Origin: an uncultured Anaerostipes sp.
GTDB taxonomy: Bacteria; Bacillota; Clostridia; Lachnospirales; Lachnospiraceae
NCBI GenBank assembly: GCA_900756035.1
Contig: CAAEIR010000049.1
Span: 1 to 33,951, forward strand
Direction of reading: 5' to 3'
DNA: 33,951 nucleotides
The first letter of the stretch is position 1. Each line of letters begins with the position of its first letter. The position numbers and the translations under genes are program-made. Positions 1 through 7,864 of this stretch are shown piece after piece. Under the pieces are notes generated by a model, which did not search any database, was not told the DNA's origin, and saw only the letters and a list, made by a program, of their open reading frames with translations.

Positions 1-180
1 CTTCTGGTGCTTGCCGTGAGAGGGTTTTTATGTTCTGTGATTATCTATGGAATACATATTTTTTGTGCCAGAAATGGGGTTCATGCTCCGGTAGATTTAA
101 ATATTCTTTCGATTGGAACCGGAGCACTCCTTGGAATGCCCGGGATTATTGTGCTATATGCGGTAAGCATCTTTGTATAG
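1..180 (+). CDS. BofA-like protein, C-terminal part (pro-sigma-K processing inhibitor family)
   Basis: The first 59 codons are open in frame 1 and end at TAG; the start lies outside the window. Two hydrophobic stretches are visible, one at the start and one around LLGMPGIIVLYAVSIF near the C-terminus. The polar segment PVDLNILSIGTGALLGMPG matches the conserved C-terminal pattern of BofA proteins (small integral membrane proteins with an N-P-x-T / GLLGxPG block). In Bacillus, BofA holds the SpoIVFB protease inactive in the mother cell outer forespore membrane. The call rests on this short C-terminal motif. The gene ends 85 bases before the Tad operon and is probably not part of it. Confidence 0.6.
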   Translation, partial: LLVLAVRGFLCSVIIYGIHIFCARNGVHAPVDLNILSIGTGALLGMPGIIVLYAVSIFV

Positions 181-211
181 TGTATTTTTTAAATTAATTC
201 ATAAAAAAGAC

Positions 212-240
212 TGGACAAAAGAGAAGAATAAATGTAAAAT
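212..240 (+). promoter_or_regulatory. Sigma-A-type promoter for the Tad operon
   Basis: TGGACA (212-217) and TAAAAT (235-240) are separated by 17 bases, 26 bases ahead of the first Tad gene start at 266. The position between the BofA-like stop and the prepilin peptidase fits an operon promoter. It is assigned by pattern only. Confidence 0.5.
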
Positions 241-265
241 AATGGAAGAAAAGGGAGGAAGATAC

Positions 266-769
266 ATGAGAGTATGGATTATGATTTATTTAACTATTGC
301 GGTTTTTTATGATTGGAGAGATTTCAGAATCCCAAACAGGTTCAATGGGGCAGGGGCGGTGATCACTTTTCTTTTGGGACTTGTCAGCGGAATGAATATT
401 ATAGAGATAGCAGTCGGAGGAGTAATCCCCCTGATCATCTGCGGACTGTTGTTTTATATCGGATGTCTCGGAGGGGGAGATGTAAAACTACTGATGGTCT
501 GTGGAATTTCTGTAGGATGGGAGATTTTCCATCTTCTGTTTTTATCATTTATTTGGAATGGTTTATATGCCATGGTTTTCTTATGGAGGCAGAAAAGTTT
601 CCGTCGTCGATTGATTCGATTTTTTCATTATGTAACGGATTGTATATCTAACAAAAGAATATTGTCGTATGAGCCTTTGGGCGGAGTGTTCCCTGAGGAA
701 GGAATGATACATTTTTCTCTGGGAGTCTGGCTTGCTTATGGGACATGCATCTTGGAGGAAATGTTATGA
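266..769 (+). CDS. A24-family prepilin peptidase (TadV/CpaA-like)
   Basis: This 167-residue polytopic membrane protein should cleave the leader of Flp pilin and pseudopilins on the cytoplasmic face. The two aspartyl-protease signatures are visible. One is an early Asp in YDWRDFRIPN (about residues 13-22), which resembles the usual D-x-R-x-x-x-IPN. The other is a GGGDVKLL block (about residues 70-77), equivalent to the GxGD motif. At least four hydrophobic segments are present, and the length suits the small TadV/CpaA class without the N-methylation domain. The start at ATG 266 is chosen because GGGAGG lies at 253-258; the frame is open further upstream but has no ribosome site there. It overlaps the next gene by ATGA. 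It is the first gene of the Tad operon. Confidence 0.85.
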   Translation: MRVWIMIYLTIAVFYDWRDFRIPNRFNGAGAVITFLLGLVSGMNIIEIAVGGVIPLIICGLLFYIGCLGGGDVKLLMVCGISVGWEIFHLLFLSFIWNGLYAMVFLWRQKSFRRRLIRFFHYVTDCISNKRILSYEPLGGVFPEEGMIHFSLGVWLAYGTCILEEML

Positions 770-1605
770 AAGATATTTATATTGGGATTTTCCATAAAGA
801 CCGTCAGTATGGAAAACGGTTGATGGAGTATTTAAATCATCAAAAGGAATTTCCTATGACGGCATGGTTTACATCAGACGAGGATGTCTTTTTCCACAAA
901 GAAAAGGAAAGACAGTTTCAGTGCCTTGTTTTGGAGGAGGATATAGAATATGAGGGGAATGCCCCGGTTTGCAGGATTGGGCAGAGCACAGAAAATCAAA
1001 GCGGATATTATCAGAGCGGCAGAGATATCGCGGAGGGGATTTACGATTGTCTGAAGGTTAGAAGAGGAAAGGAGGAGAGTATTGTCGGAGTCTATTCGCC
1101 GTTGACCAGATATGAAATATCTCGATTTGCACAGCGTCTTGCAAGGAATCATGGATGGATCTATTTTGGAATGCAGCCATATTCCCATTTTGGCGAAGAC
1201 AGAAATGGAGAGTTATTGCTATTCTACATAAAAGAACATAATGAATTCATTGCAGATTATTTTTTAAGTCATCAAAAACCGGTAGAAGATTGCCGGGGAT
1301 ATCCGGATGTGGGATGCTATCTGGATTTTCGGGAGTTGTCTTTGGAAGATTATCGATGGTTTTTTGATCGGCTGAGAAAGGAGCGGATTTCTGTGCTTTT
1401 TGATATCGGTGCTGCCTGTCCTCCGAGTCTTTGCTTTTTTGGATTGTTCGATAAGGTGTATATACCGTTATTGAAAGGAGACCGAAAATCTTTGGAGTAT
1501 CAGCAATTTAAAAATCAGATGCAGCATCATGGAATCTGGTATCAGACTGTGTGGGAAGAGGTGATGATTACAACAGAAGATTCAGGAAAGGAATTTATGC
1601 CGTGA
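766..1605 (+). CDS. TadZ/CpaE-like Tad localisation protein with a degenerate P-loop
   Basis: The protein has 279 residues, and its start at ATG 766 overlaps the previous stop, with GGAGG at 754-758. The N-terminal ~100 residues have a receiver-like or TadZ N-terminal pattern, and the rest has the spacing of a MinD/ParA-type ATPase fold. The segment IVGVYSPLTRYEISRFAQRL (106-125) sits where family members carry VYSPxxRxGKTxFA, but the GKT is replaced by EIS, so ATP binding by the usual Walker A is unlikely. A later block, SVLFDIGA, corresponds to the switch-II strand. TadZ proteins place the Tad machine at a cell site. The assignment rests on operon position between the peptidase and TadA plus this weak fold resemblance. 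Confidence 0.6.
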   Translation: MKDIYIGIFHKDRQYGKRLMEYLNHQKEFPMTAWFTSDEDVFFHKEKERQFQCLVLEEDIEYEGNAPVCRIGQSTENQSGYYQSGRDIAEGIYDCLKVRRGKEESIVGVYSPLTRYEISRFAQRLARNHGWIYFGMQPYSHFGEDRNGELLLFYIKEHNEFIADYFLSHQKPVEDCRGYPDVGCYLDFRELSLEDYRWFFDRLRKERISVLFDIGAACPPSLCFFGLFDKVYIPLLKGDRKSLEYQQFKNQMQHHGIWYQTVWEEVMITTEDSGKEFMP

Positions 1606-2837
1606 CAAAAGAGATTTTAAAACAAAAAGTGATGGAACGATTAGATTTTTCCAAAGATATTACAGATGAACAATTAAAAGAAATTATTCAGGATGAGACA
1701 ATGAAGTTTTCTCATAACCGGTCATTGCTTCTGGCGGATAAACTTCGGCTGAGTCAGGAAGTATTTTATGCTCTTCGCAAGCTGGATATATTACAGGATC
1801 TTTTAGAAGACGATTCGATAACAGAGATTATGATCAATGGGCATGAGAAGATTTTTGTGGAGCGTAAGGGAAAGTTATTCCGGTATCCCGGACAGTTTTC
1901 TGACAGTGGAAAGTTATATCAGGTGATACAACAGGTAGCGGCGGGTGCTAACCGCATAGTAAATGAACGCACTCCGATTGTAGATTCCAGGTTAGAGGAC
2001 GGATCAAGAGTTAATATTATTCTGCCGCCGATTTCTATTGACGGAGCCGTTATGACCATTCGTAAGTTTGCCAAAGAACCGATGAGTCTGGAATGGCTGT
2101 ATGAGAGGCATGCTTTTCAAAGGGAGATTGGGGAATATTTAAAAATTCTTGTAAAGGGAAGATACAATATTTTCATTTCCGGAGGAACCGGAAGCGGCAA
2201 AACGACACTGTTGAATGGTTTATCAAACTGTATTCCAAAAGATGAGAGAATTATTACCATTGAGGATTCAGCAGAATTAAAGCTTAACGGAATTGATAAT
2301 CTGGTACGTCTGGAAATGCGGAGTGCTAATGCCGCAGGGGAGAATCAGATCGATATGAAGGATCTGATTAAAGCAGCGCTGCGATCCAGACCGGACCGTA
2401 TCATTGTTGGGGAAGTGAGGGGAGAGGAAGCCCTGTCTATGCTCAATGCCATGAATACCGGACATGATGGAAGTATTTCCACCGGGCATGCCAATAGCTG
2501 TGGCGATATGTTAAAGCGAATAGAAACGATGGTGCTGATGGGTGTGGATATGCCGGTCGATGCAATCCGGGAACAGATGTCTTCTGCCATTGATGTAATT
2601 ATCCATCTGGGAAGGACATCTGACGGCAGCAGAAAACTTATGGAAATTTCGGAGATTACCGGGATGAGTGGAAGACAAATTGCGCTGCATCCGCTTTTTT
2701 CGATGAATGAGGAGGATGTACTTAAGCCGGCAGGGACATTGATTCATCAGAAGAAATTAAAGGAGTATGGTCAGTATGAGGCATATCAGAGACTTATGGA
2801 ACAAATTGAGAGTGGAGATCCGTCTTTGGAAATATGA
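1602..2837 (+). CDS. tadA: TadA/CpaF secretion ATPase
   Basis: This is the 411-residue hexameric motor ATPase of the Tad / type IVb pilus, acting on the cytoplasmic side of the TadB/TadC platform. The Walker A block GGTGSGKTT is at residues 194-202. The Asp-box region with IIVGEVRGEEALSML and the His-box STGHAN follow, as in GspE/VirB11 ATPases. Upstream, the N-terminal domain has the characteristic ITEIMINGHEKIFVERKGKL. The GTG start at 1602 is preferred: it overlaps the TadZ-like stop as GTGA and is preceded by AGGAAAGGA at 1584-1591. An ATG at 1551 in the same frame would overlap the upstream gene by 55 bases. The 3' end runs into tadB. Confidence 0.93.
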   Translation: MTKEILKQKVMERLDFSKDITDEQLKEIIQDETMKFSHNRSLLLADKLRLSQEVFYALRKLDILQDLLEDDSITEIMINGHEKIFVERKGKLFRYPGQFSDSGKLYQVIQQVAAGANRIVNERTPIVDSRLEDGSRVNIILPPISIDGAVMTIRKFAKEPMSLEWLYERHAFQREIGEYLKILVKGRYNIFISGGTGSGKTTLLNGLSNCIPKDERIITIEDSAELKLNGIDNLVRLEMRSANAAGENQIDMKDLIKAALRSRPDRIIVGEVRGEEALSMLNAMNTGHDGSISTGHANSCGDMLKRIETMVLMGVDMPVDAIREQMSSAIDVIIHLGRTSDGSRKLMEISEITGMSGRQIALHPLFSMNEEDVLKPAGTLIHQKKLKEYGQYEAYQRLMEQIESGDPSLEI

Positions 2838-3534
2838 AAAAAGAGATCTCATCTCAGGGATAATTTACGGATGTATGGTCTGCTGGCTTTTTTATGACAG
2901 ACTATGGATTCTTCCCTGGATGCTGCCGTTGCTGATTCCCTGGATGCGTCATAGGCGAAAAAGGAGAAAACAGAGAGAAAAAGATCAGATCCGGAAAGAA
3001 TTCAGAGAAATGATGGTATCGGTAGGAAACAGTCTGTCAGCGGGATATTCTCTTGAAAATGCGATGAAAACAGCCAGAGATGATCTTCGAATGTTTCAGG
3101 GAGAGGGGGTGTTGGAAAAAGAGCTGTATGTGTTGATTGTTTCTCTAAAAATGAATGAACCTGTGGATAAACTCTTGCTAAATATGGCGGAGAATGTGAA
3201 TTTAGAGGAATTACGGCAGTTTGCCGAGATTGTGGCTATTGTGAAAAAAAGTGGAGGGAATCTGATAGAGATCATTGGAAAGACAGTAGATCATCTGAGT
3301 CAGGCGATGCAGCTGAAAGAAGAAATCCGAACAATGACAGCGGCGAAACAAATGGAAAAAAGAGTTATGACAGTGATGCCGTATGCAATATTGGTGTATG
3401 TGAGGATAGCGAATCCCGGATATTTTCAGGTATTGTATGAAAGCATTCCAGGAGAAATACTCTCAACAGTGGCATTGATTTGTCTCTGGGGTGCCGATAT
3501 ATGGTCAGAAAGGGTGATTGAAGTTGAAATTTAA
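2776..3534 (+). CDS. tadB: TadB-like type II secretion F-domain membrane protein
   Basis: This inner platform protein of the Tad machine has about 252 residues. Two hydrophobic segments near the N-terminus (around IIYGCMVCWLFYD and LWILPWMLPLLIPW) are followed by a basic stretch. Then comes a T2SSF domain with EFREMMVSVGNSLSAGYSLE and the second repeat EIVAIVKKSGGNLIEII. A C-terminal hydrophobic segment closes the protein. The start is uncertain. ATG 2776 has GGAG ten bases upstream but overlaps tadA by 62 bases. TTG 2806 or GTG 2812 would give less overlap with weaker ribosome sites. The gene overlaps tadC by 11 bases under the TTG start chosen there. Confidence 0.85.
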   Translation: MRHIRDLWNKLRVEIRLWKYEKRDLISGIIYGCMVCWLFYDRLWILPWMLPLLIPWMRHRRKRRKQREKDQIRKEFREMMVSVGNSLSAGYSLENAMKTARDDLRMFQGEGVLEKELYVLIVSLKMNEPVDKLLLNMAENVNLEELRQFAEIVAIVKKSGGNLIEIIGKTVDHLSQAMQLKEEIRTMTAAKQMEKRVMTVMPYAILVYVRIANPGYFQVLYESIPGEILSTVALICLWGADIWSERVIEVEI

Positions 3535-4855
3535 ATGGATTCAGAAAATTGTGGACAGGCTTCCGGAAGAAATAAAAAGGACAAGGGAAAAAGAGATTGG
3601 ATGCAGTTTTTCAGGAACCAGAGAGGAGTTAAAAAAAAGAACTCAGGAGAGCCTCTATGCACAGGTAAGACTGGTTTTGATAGCTACGGTTATTTTTCTG
3701 ATTCTTTTGACGGCATTGATTGTATTCTATTTGTCCAGAGACCGCCAGATTGTTATTACGAGAAACCAGAGAGGAGGAGATGAGAAGGAAGAGCAGATAA
3801 AGATCAGGACGAAGGAAGGGGAATCGGTCTATAATCTGCGTGTGCGCCCGGAAGGATATTCGTCAAAAGAAATTTCCAAGGCTTTGCAAAGAGCAGAAGA
3901 GTATATAAAAATGCATTTAAAAGGAGGGAATCGTTCTTTAAATTATGTAACTCAAAATCTTAAGATGCCTGAGGAGATTCCGGGTGAAAATATTACAGTT
4001 CAATGGGAGAGTGAAGATCCGGCAGTAGTCGATGGGAGCGGAAACGTATTTTCTCAAAATGTAAAACAGCCGATCATTGTTTCGATCAATGCCCGAATTG
4101 CATGTCAGGGGCAGGAAAAGATTATAAAACTTCCCGTTTGTGTAGTGCCGGATACTTCAAAGCAAACAGTTTCGGAAAAAACGAAGATTATAAAGAAGCT
4201 AAAAGAAATAGAAACGGCGAGTCTTACAAACGAACAGCTGGTGATTCCTGAATCTGTGGAAGGAGGAACGATCAGTCTGCCTGCCCGGGAAAGTCGGATA
4301 CCGGCAATTATATTACTTGGCAGTTCTATGATTGTGTTTCTATGGTATCGGGAAAGTGAAAAATACCGAAGGGAAAGTATTCAGACACTGGAGGATTCTA
4401 AGCAGGAATATCCTAAAATTATTGCACAGATGATTTTGTTTTTGGGAGCGGGAATGAGCGTACCATCGGCACTGTCATTCGTAGCAGAGGGATATCGGAA
4501 AAAACAGGAGCGTGGCAATCAGAAAAAGTTGTTTGTCTACGAAGAAATTGAAAAAATCTGCCGACAGATTTCTTTTGGGGTTTCGCAGACAGAAGCCTTT
4601 GGGCAGATGGGGAAAGATCTGGCGCTTCCTGAATATCAAAAATTATCTGTTCTTTTAGTGCAGAGCATGACGCGGGGATCAAAGGATTTATTTATGCAGT
4701 TAAAGCAGGAGGAAGAGGGGGCATTTTTTCAGAGGAGAGAACAGGCAAGACGAAAGGGGGAGGAGGCAAGCACAAAATTATTGGCGCCAATGATGATAAT
4801 GCTGGTGGTAATTTTGGCACTATTGATGTTTCCGGCATTATCTGCATTTTCATAA
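3524..4855 (+). CDS. tadC: TadC-like T2SSF membrane protein with an extracytoplasmic Ig-like insertion
   Basis: The protein has 443 residues, roughly 150 more than a usual TadC. A transmembrane segment at about 49-70 is followed by an exported region of about 185 residues. Within that, residues ~137-209 look like an atrophied bacterial Ig-like (aBig-type) domain: YVTQNLKMPEEI, then ITVQWESEDPAVVDGSGNV, then a strand-rich tail ending KIIKLPVCVVP. A second transmembrane helix (~257-275) leads to the cytoplasmic F domain (QMILFLGAGMSVPSALSFVA) and a final helix at the C-terminus. TTG 3524 is taken as the start because GAAAGG at 3508-3513 is well spaced; TTG 3518 in the same frame is possible. 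It forms the second platform protein with TadB. Confidence 0.8.
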   Translation: MKFKWIQKIVDRLPEEIKRTREKEIGCSFSGTREELKKRTQESLYAQVRLVLIATVIFLILLTALIVFYLSRDRQIVITRNQRGGDEKEEQIKIRTKEGESVYNLRVRPEGYSSKEISKALQRAEEYIKMHLKGGNRSLNYVTQNLKMPEEIPGENITVQWESEDPAVVDGSGNVFSQNVKQPIIVSINARIACQGQEKIIKLPVCVVPDTSKQTVSEKTKIIKKLKEIETASLTNEQLVIPESVEGGTISLPARESRIPAIILLGSSMIVFLWYRESEKYRRESIQTLEDSKQEYPKIIAQMILFLGAGMSVPSALSFVAEGYRKKQERGNQKKLFVYEEIEKICRQISFGVSQTEAFGQMGKDLALPEYQKLSVLLVQSMTRGSKDLFMQLKQEEEGAFFQRREQARRKGEEASTKLLAPMMIMLVVILALLMFPALSAFS

Positions 4856-4867
4856 CGGAGGTATGCA

Positions 4868-5029
4868 ATGAGGAGATTATTAAAAGATGAGTCCGGTATG
4901 GGTGTTGTAGAAGTTATTTTGATTATTGTGGTGTTGATTGGATTAGTAATTATTTTTCAGACACAGATTAAGACGGTGGTGAACAATATTTTTAAGACAA
5001 TTACATCAAAGACAGGACAGGTGAAATGA
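4868..5029 (+). CDS. flp: Flp-type (type IVb) pilin
   Basis: This 53-residue protein is the expected main subunit of the Tad pilus. The leader MRRLLKDESG is followed by MGVVEVILIIVVLIGLVIIF, so cleavage after Gly10 would leave Glu at position +5 of the mature protein, as prepilin peptidases require. The hydrophobic helix then gives way to a short basic, polar tail. GGAGG at 4857-4861 precedes the ATG. The gene overlaps the next by ATGA. A single copy directly behind tadC matches Gram-positive Tad loci. Confidence 0.85.
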   Translation: MRRLLKDESGMGVVEVILIIVVLIGLVIIFQTQIKTVVNNIFKTITSKTGQVK

Positions 5030-6489
5030 TTCGGGATGAGCAGGGCAGTATGACAGCATTTCTTGCAATGTTGTTTCTGGTATTTCTTCTTCTGATCAGT
5101 ATATGTGTGGAAGGTATTTATCTGTATGTAGGCCGTGGGAAAGCTGCGGGGGCTTGTATGTCTGGGCTTTCCCACACACGTGGGAATTATCAGAGAGAGC
5201 TGGGAGAGATGTATCATATATATGCTCTGGACCCGAGATACCGGGAAAAAATGGCGAAGGATTTTCAGGCAACGATAAAAGAGAGTCTGACGGAAAGTCG
5301 GGATTCTTTTAAATTTCAGGCAGGGGGCGCAGAGGTTTCAAATTTCATTCATATGACAGATCAGCAGGGTGAGGTTTTGAAATATCAAATTCGTCAGCTA
5401 ATGAAGTATGAATCAGCTGTGGATATGCTGGCGTTCTGGAAATCAAAATTAAATGAAACAAAAAAATTAGGGGAGAATGTTTCAGGGGTTCAGAATCAGA
5501 TGGAAAAGAGCGAAATGGAAGCAGAGCAGCAAAAGAAGGAAGGAAACAAAGAATCCGAAAGTAAGGAGAATGAATCAGAAACCGGAAGAAAAGATCCGAG
5601 AAAGGGTTTGATGTCGTTACTTAGGGAGGGATCGGTCTCTCTGATTATGGGCAGCAGGAAGGTATCGGACCAGAATATTTCGATTGTGTACGGGAAAGCG
5701 GATACATCAAAGGTAAAATCCTGGAATTTCATGAGTCGAAAAGAGACCGACCGGCAGATGGAAAAAGTAAAAAAGATTTCTTCGGGAACAGGACTCGCAA
5801 CAGAGTTTCCATCGATTCTTTATAGTTTAAAATATTTTCATTGTCTGACAAATCAGGAGAAAAAAGAAGGGATTCAGTATGAAATTGAATATTTAATTTC
5901 AGGGAAGTCTTCAGAAAAGGAGTGTCTGGGATCAGTTTTTTGGAAAATGATCGGATTAAGATTTTTAACGAATTTATCCTATGTGTACCGGGACCCGGCA
6001 AAACAAAAGGAGGCTGCGGCTTTAGCTGCATCAATTCTTGGTATAACAGGAATAGCGCCATTGGTATCATTGGCAAAAAACTTACTTCTGGCAGCACTTG
6101 CTTATGGAGAATCAGTAGTAGATGTGCGTAATCTGGCAGAGGGAAAAGAAGTTCCGTTTTTGAAAGATGCAGCCACATGGCAGATGTCATTTTCCGGGCT
6201 GGCAGCACTGACATGTAAAACCAAACCGGTACAACAGGGAATGTCTTATGAGGATTATCTTATGCTGTTGCTGATCATGCAGAAAGATAAGAAGCAGAGG
6301 TATTTTCGAATGATGGATTTAATGGAGCAAAATATTCGAAGACAGGTTCCTGATTTCAGATTAAATCAATGTGCCGTATCTTATCGCATCTCTGTGAATC
6401 TTCGCCTTAATCATTTGTCTTTTGGAGGACTTGGGCTTCCTTTCGGCAATTCCACAGGCTGGAAGTTTCAAAGAACCATATCTTATTAA
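5026..6489 (+). CDS. DUF5702-type Tad-associated pseudopilin-like protein
   Basis: The protein has 487 residues with one N-terminal membrane helix. The leader MIRDEQG followed by SMTAFLAMLFLVFLLLISI resembles a class III signal peptide and is like those of the two TadE-like proteins downstream. The exported part is long, begins with a YxxGRGKAAGACMSGL stretch, and contains a very polar Lys/Glu/Ser-rich linker around residues 155-195. A moderately hydrophobic Ala/Leu segment lies near residues 325-365. The architecture and position match DUF5702 proteins found in Clostridia Tad loci, whose role is unknown; a structural role in the pilus or its base is inferred. The start overlaps the flp stop by ATGA. 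Confidence 0.75.
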   Translation: MIRDEQGSMTAFLAMLFLVFLLLISICVEGIYLYVGRGKAAGACMSGLSHTRGNYQRELGEMYHIYALDPRYREKMAKDFQATIKESLTESRDSFKFQAGGAEVSNFIHMTDQQGEVLKYQIRQLMKYESAVDMLAFWKSKLNETKKLGENVSGVQNQMEKSEMEAEQQKKEGNKESESKENESETGRKDPRKGLMSLLREGSVSLIMGSRKVSDQNISIVYGKADTSKVKSWNFMSRKETDRQMEKVKKISSGTGLATEFPSILYSLKYFHCLTNQEKKEGIQYEIEYLISGKSSEKECLGSVFWKMIGLRFLTNLSYVYRDPAKQKEAAALAASILGITGIAPLVSLAKNLLLAALAYGESVVDVRNLAEGKEVPFLKDAATWQMSFSGLAALTCKTKPVQQGMSYEDYLMLLLIMQKDKKQRYFRMMDLMEQNIRRQVPDFRLNQCAVSYRISVNLRLNHLSFGGLGLPFGNSTGWKFQRTISY

Positions 6490-6509
6490 AGGAAAGGAGG
6501 CAGAGAAAG

Positions 6510-7361
6510 ATGTTCTCTTGTCAAATACATTTCTCAATTACGAAGGCAAACCAAAATGATAGAAACCAGGCCGGAAATAAACTCAGGAGAGCATCTTTGT
6601 CTGCCTCTGAGAATGGGGCTATAACATTGGAGGCCAGTGTTATGACCCCTTTATTTTTAATGGTTATGCTTATGTTGACTACAGCCGGTGAAATTCTGAT
6701 GATTCATGGACAGATCGCACATGGATTAGAGGAAGCAGTTCGGTCGGCGGCTGTTAATGAATATCGAGGAAGTAAGAGAAAAAACTCGGGGAAGATTGTA
6801 TCAGAAGTTTCTTCAAAGACTGTATTTTTGTCTTCTGTAAATCGGAGATTTCTTGATCGATCCGGGTTAATGGGCGGCAGTAAGGCAGCAGCGGCAGCCA
6901 TGCAGATGAAGAAAAACTCGAAAGAAGAGTATGTAGCAACCATAACCTATTCTATTAAAAAGAGTATGCCGTTTTTAGCTCCGTTTTCCGGTGTGTTTCA
7001 ACAAAAAGTACGTCAAAAAGCAATGACGGGATATGTGCCGGATGGAGATGAACGGAAAGAGGGATTGGTTTATATAACACCTCATGAAAGCGTATATCAT
7101 AAAGATTTGACATGTACGCATCTGGCATTGAATATTTCTGTGGATCAGGATGTTCAAAAGTATTTAGATGGGAAAACGGCATATAAAGAATGTAAAAAAT
7201 GTACCCGATATGAAAGGGGAGATGTGACTTGTGTATATGTGCCGAAAGAAGGAGAGGCTTATCATACAGATCTTACTTGCAGCGGACTCAAGAGAACGGT
7301 AAAGCAGGCGGATCTAAGTACGTTAAAGGGAATGAAACCCTGCGAGAGGTGCGGGATGTAG
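6510..7361 (+). CDS. TadE-family pseudopilin with duplicated C-terminal Cys/His modules
   Basis: The protein has 283 residues and a long basic leader. The processing site NG followed by AITLEASVMTPLFLMVML (G36/A37, Glu41 at +5) is typical of TadE. After the exported TadE-like region, the C-terminal ~100 residues contain two copies of one small module: VYITPHESVYHKDLTC...YKECKKC (187-231) and VYVPKEGEAYHTDLTC...KPCERC (242-281). Each offers a His, a Cys and a CxxC pair, suited to metal binding or disulfides outside the membrane. AAAGGAGG at about 6492-6499 supports ATG 6510. It should act as a minor pilin or assembly factor. Confidence 0.8.
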   Translation: MFSCQIHFSITKANQNDRNQAGNKLRRASLSASENGAITLEASVMTPLFLMVMLMLTTAGEILMIHGQIAHGLEEAVRSAAVNEYRGSKRKNSGKIVSEVSSKTVFLSSVNRRFLDRSGLMGGSKAAAAAMQMKKNSKEEYVATITYSIKKSMPFLAPFSGVFQQKVRQKAMTGYVPDGDERKEGLVYITPHESVYHKDLTCTHLALNISVDQDVQKYLDGKTAYKECKKCTRYERGDVTCVYVPKEGEAYHTDLTCSGLKRTVKQADLSTLKGMKPCERCGM

Positions 7362-7864
7362 GGGGATATATGACGGTAGAAGTCAGTGCAGTACTGCCGA
7401 TTATTTTTATGATTCTCTGGCTGTTTTTGGGATATCTTTTTTACTTTATGAATTGTGGAATTGCACAGGGAATAATGGCAGAAGTGGTTCCAAAGGCGGC
7501 AGATGTAAAAATGAGGGGAGCAGATTATAAAACAGGGGAGGTTTCTTATGGGGCGATAAACCGGAAGCTGATAAATTCTGATTTGTTTTCAAAAAATGAA
7601 GAAGGGGATCAAAAAGCAGAAAAAGAAATTAGAGAGTTACTCTCAAGGCATTTGTTTTTGGGAAAAGTAGTATCGGTCTCTGTAAGTTCTTCTACAGGGA
7701 AAGTAAAAGCAGAAATAAAGACAAAACTTATGATTCCGGCAGCGGATTTTTTAAGTATTTTCGGATTTCGGATCTTTGAATATGAGGGGGAATATCAGAC
7801 ACAGGGTTTATCGGAAATTGAGAAGGTAAGGAGGTGGAGTGTAATTGAAAGAGCAGTGGATTAG
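7349..7864 (+). CDS. TadE/TadF-like pseudopilin
   Basis: This is a small exported protein of about 171 residues with one N-terminal hydrophobic helix (VEVSAVLPIIFMILWLFLGY). GG followed by YMTVE gives a prepilin peptidase site with Glu at +5. For that site to exist the protein must begin upstream of the Met in YMTVE, so GTG 7349 (V-R-D-V-G-G leader) is chosen. ATG 7370, with GGGGGA just upstream, has the better ribosome site and remains possible. The exported part has an Ala/Lys-rich region and strand-like SVSVSSSTGKVKAEIKTKL. It overlaps the Cys-module TadE gene by 13 bases and the FHA gene by 20 bases, so it is translated within the same operon. Confidence 0.7.
   Translation: MRDVGGYMTVEVSAVLPIIFMILWLFLGYLFYFMNCGIAQGIMAEVVPKAADVKMRGADYKTGEVSYGAINRKLINSDLFSKNEEGDQKAEKEIRELLSRHLFLGKVVSVSVSSSTGKVKAEIKTKLMIPAADFLSIFGFRIFEYEGEYQTQGLSEIEKVRRWSVIERAVD

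Noticed and set aside
173..265. Longer N-terminus for the prepilin peptidase starting at 173
   Set aside because: It would overlap the BofA-like gene, adds a very basic non-family segment and covers the likely promoter; ATG 266 has a strong ribosome site.
5729..6214. 161-codon minus-strand reading frame
   Set aside because: It lies inside the DUF5702 gene on the opposite strand, has no ribosome site and no family resemblance.
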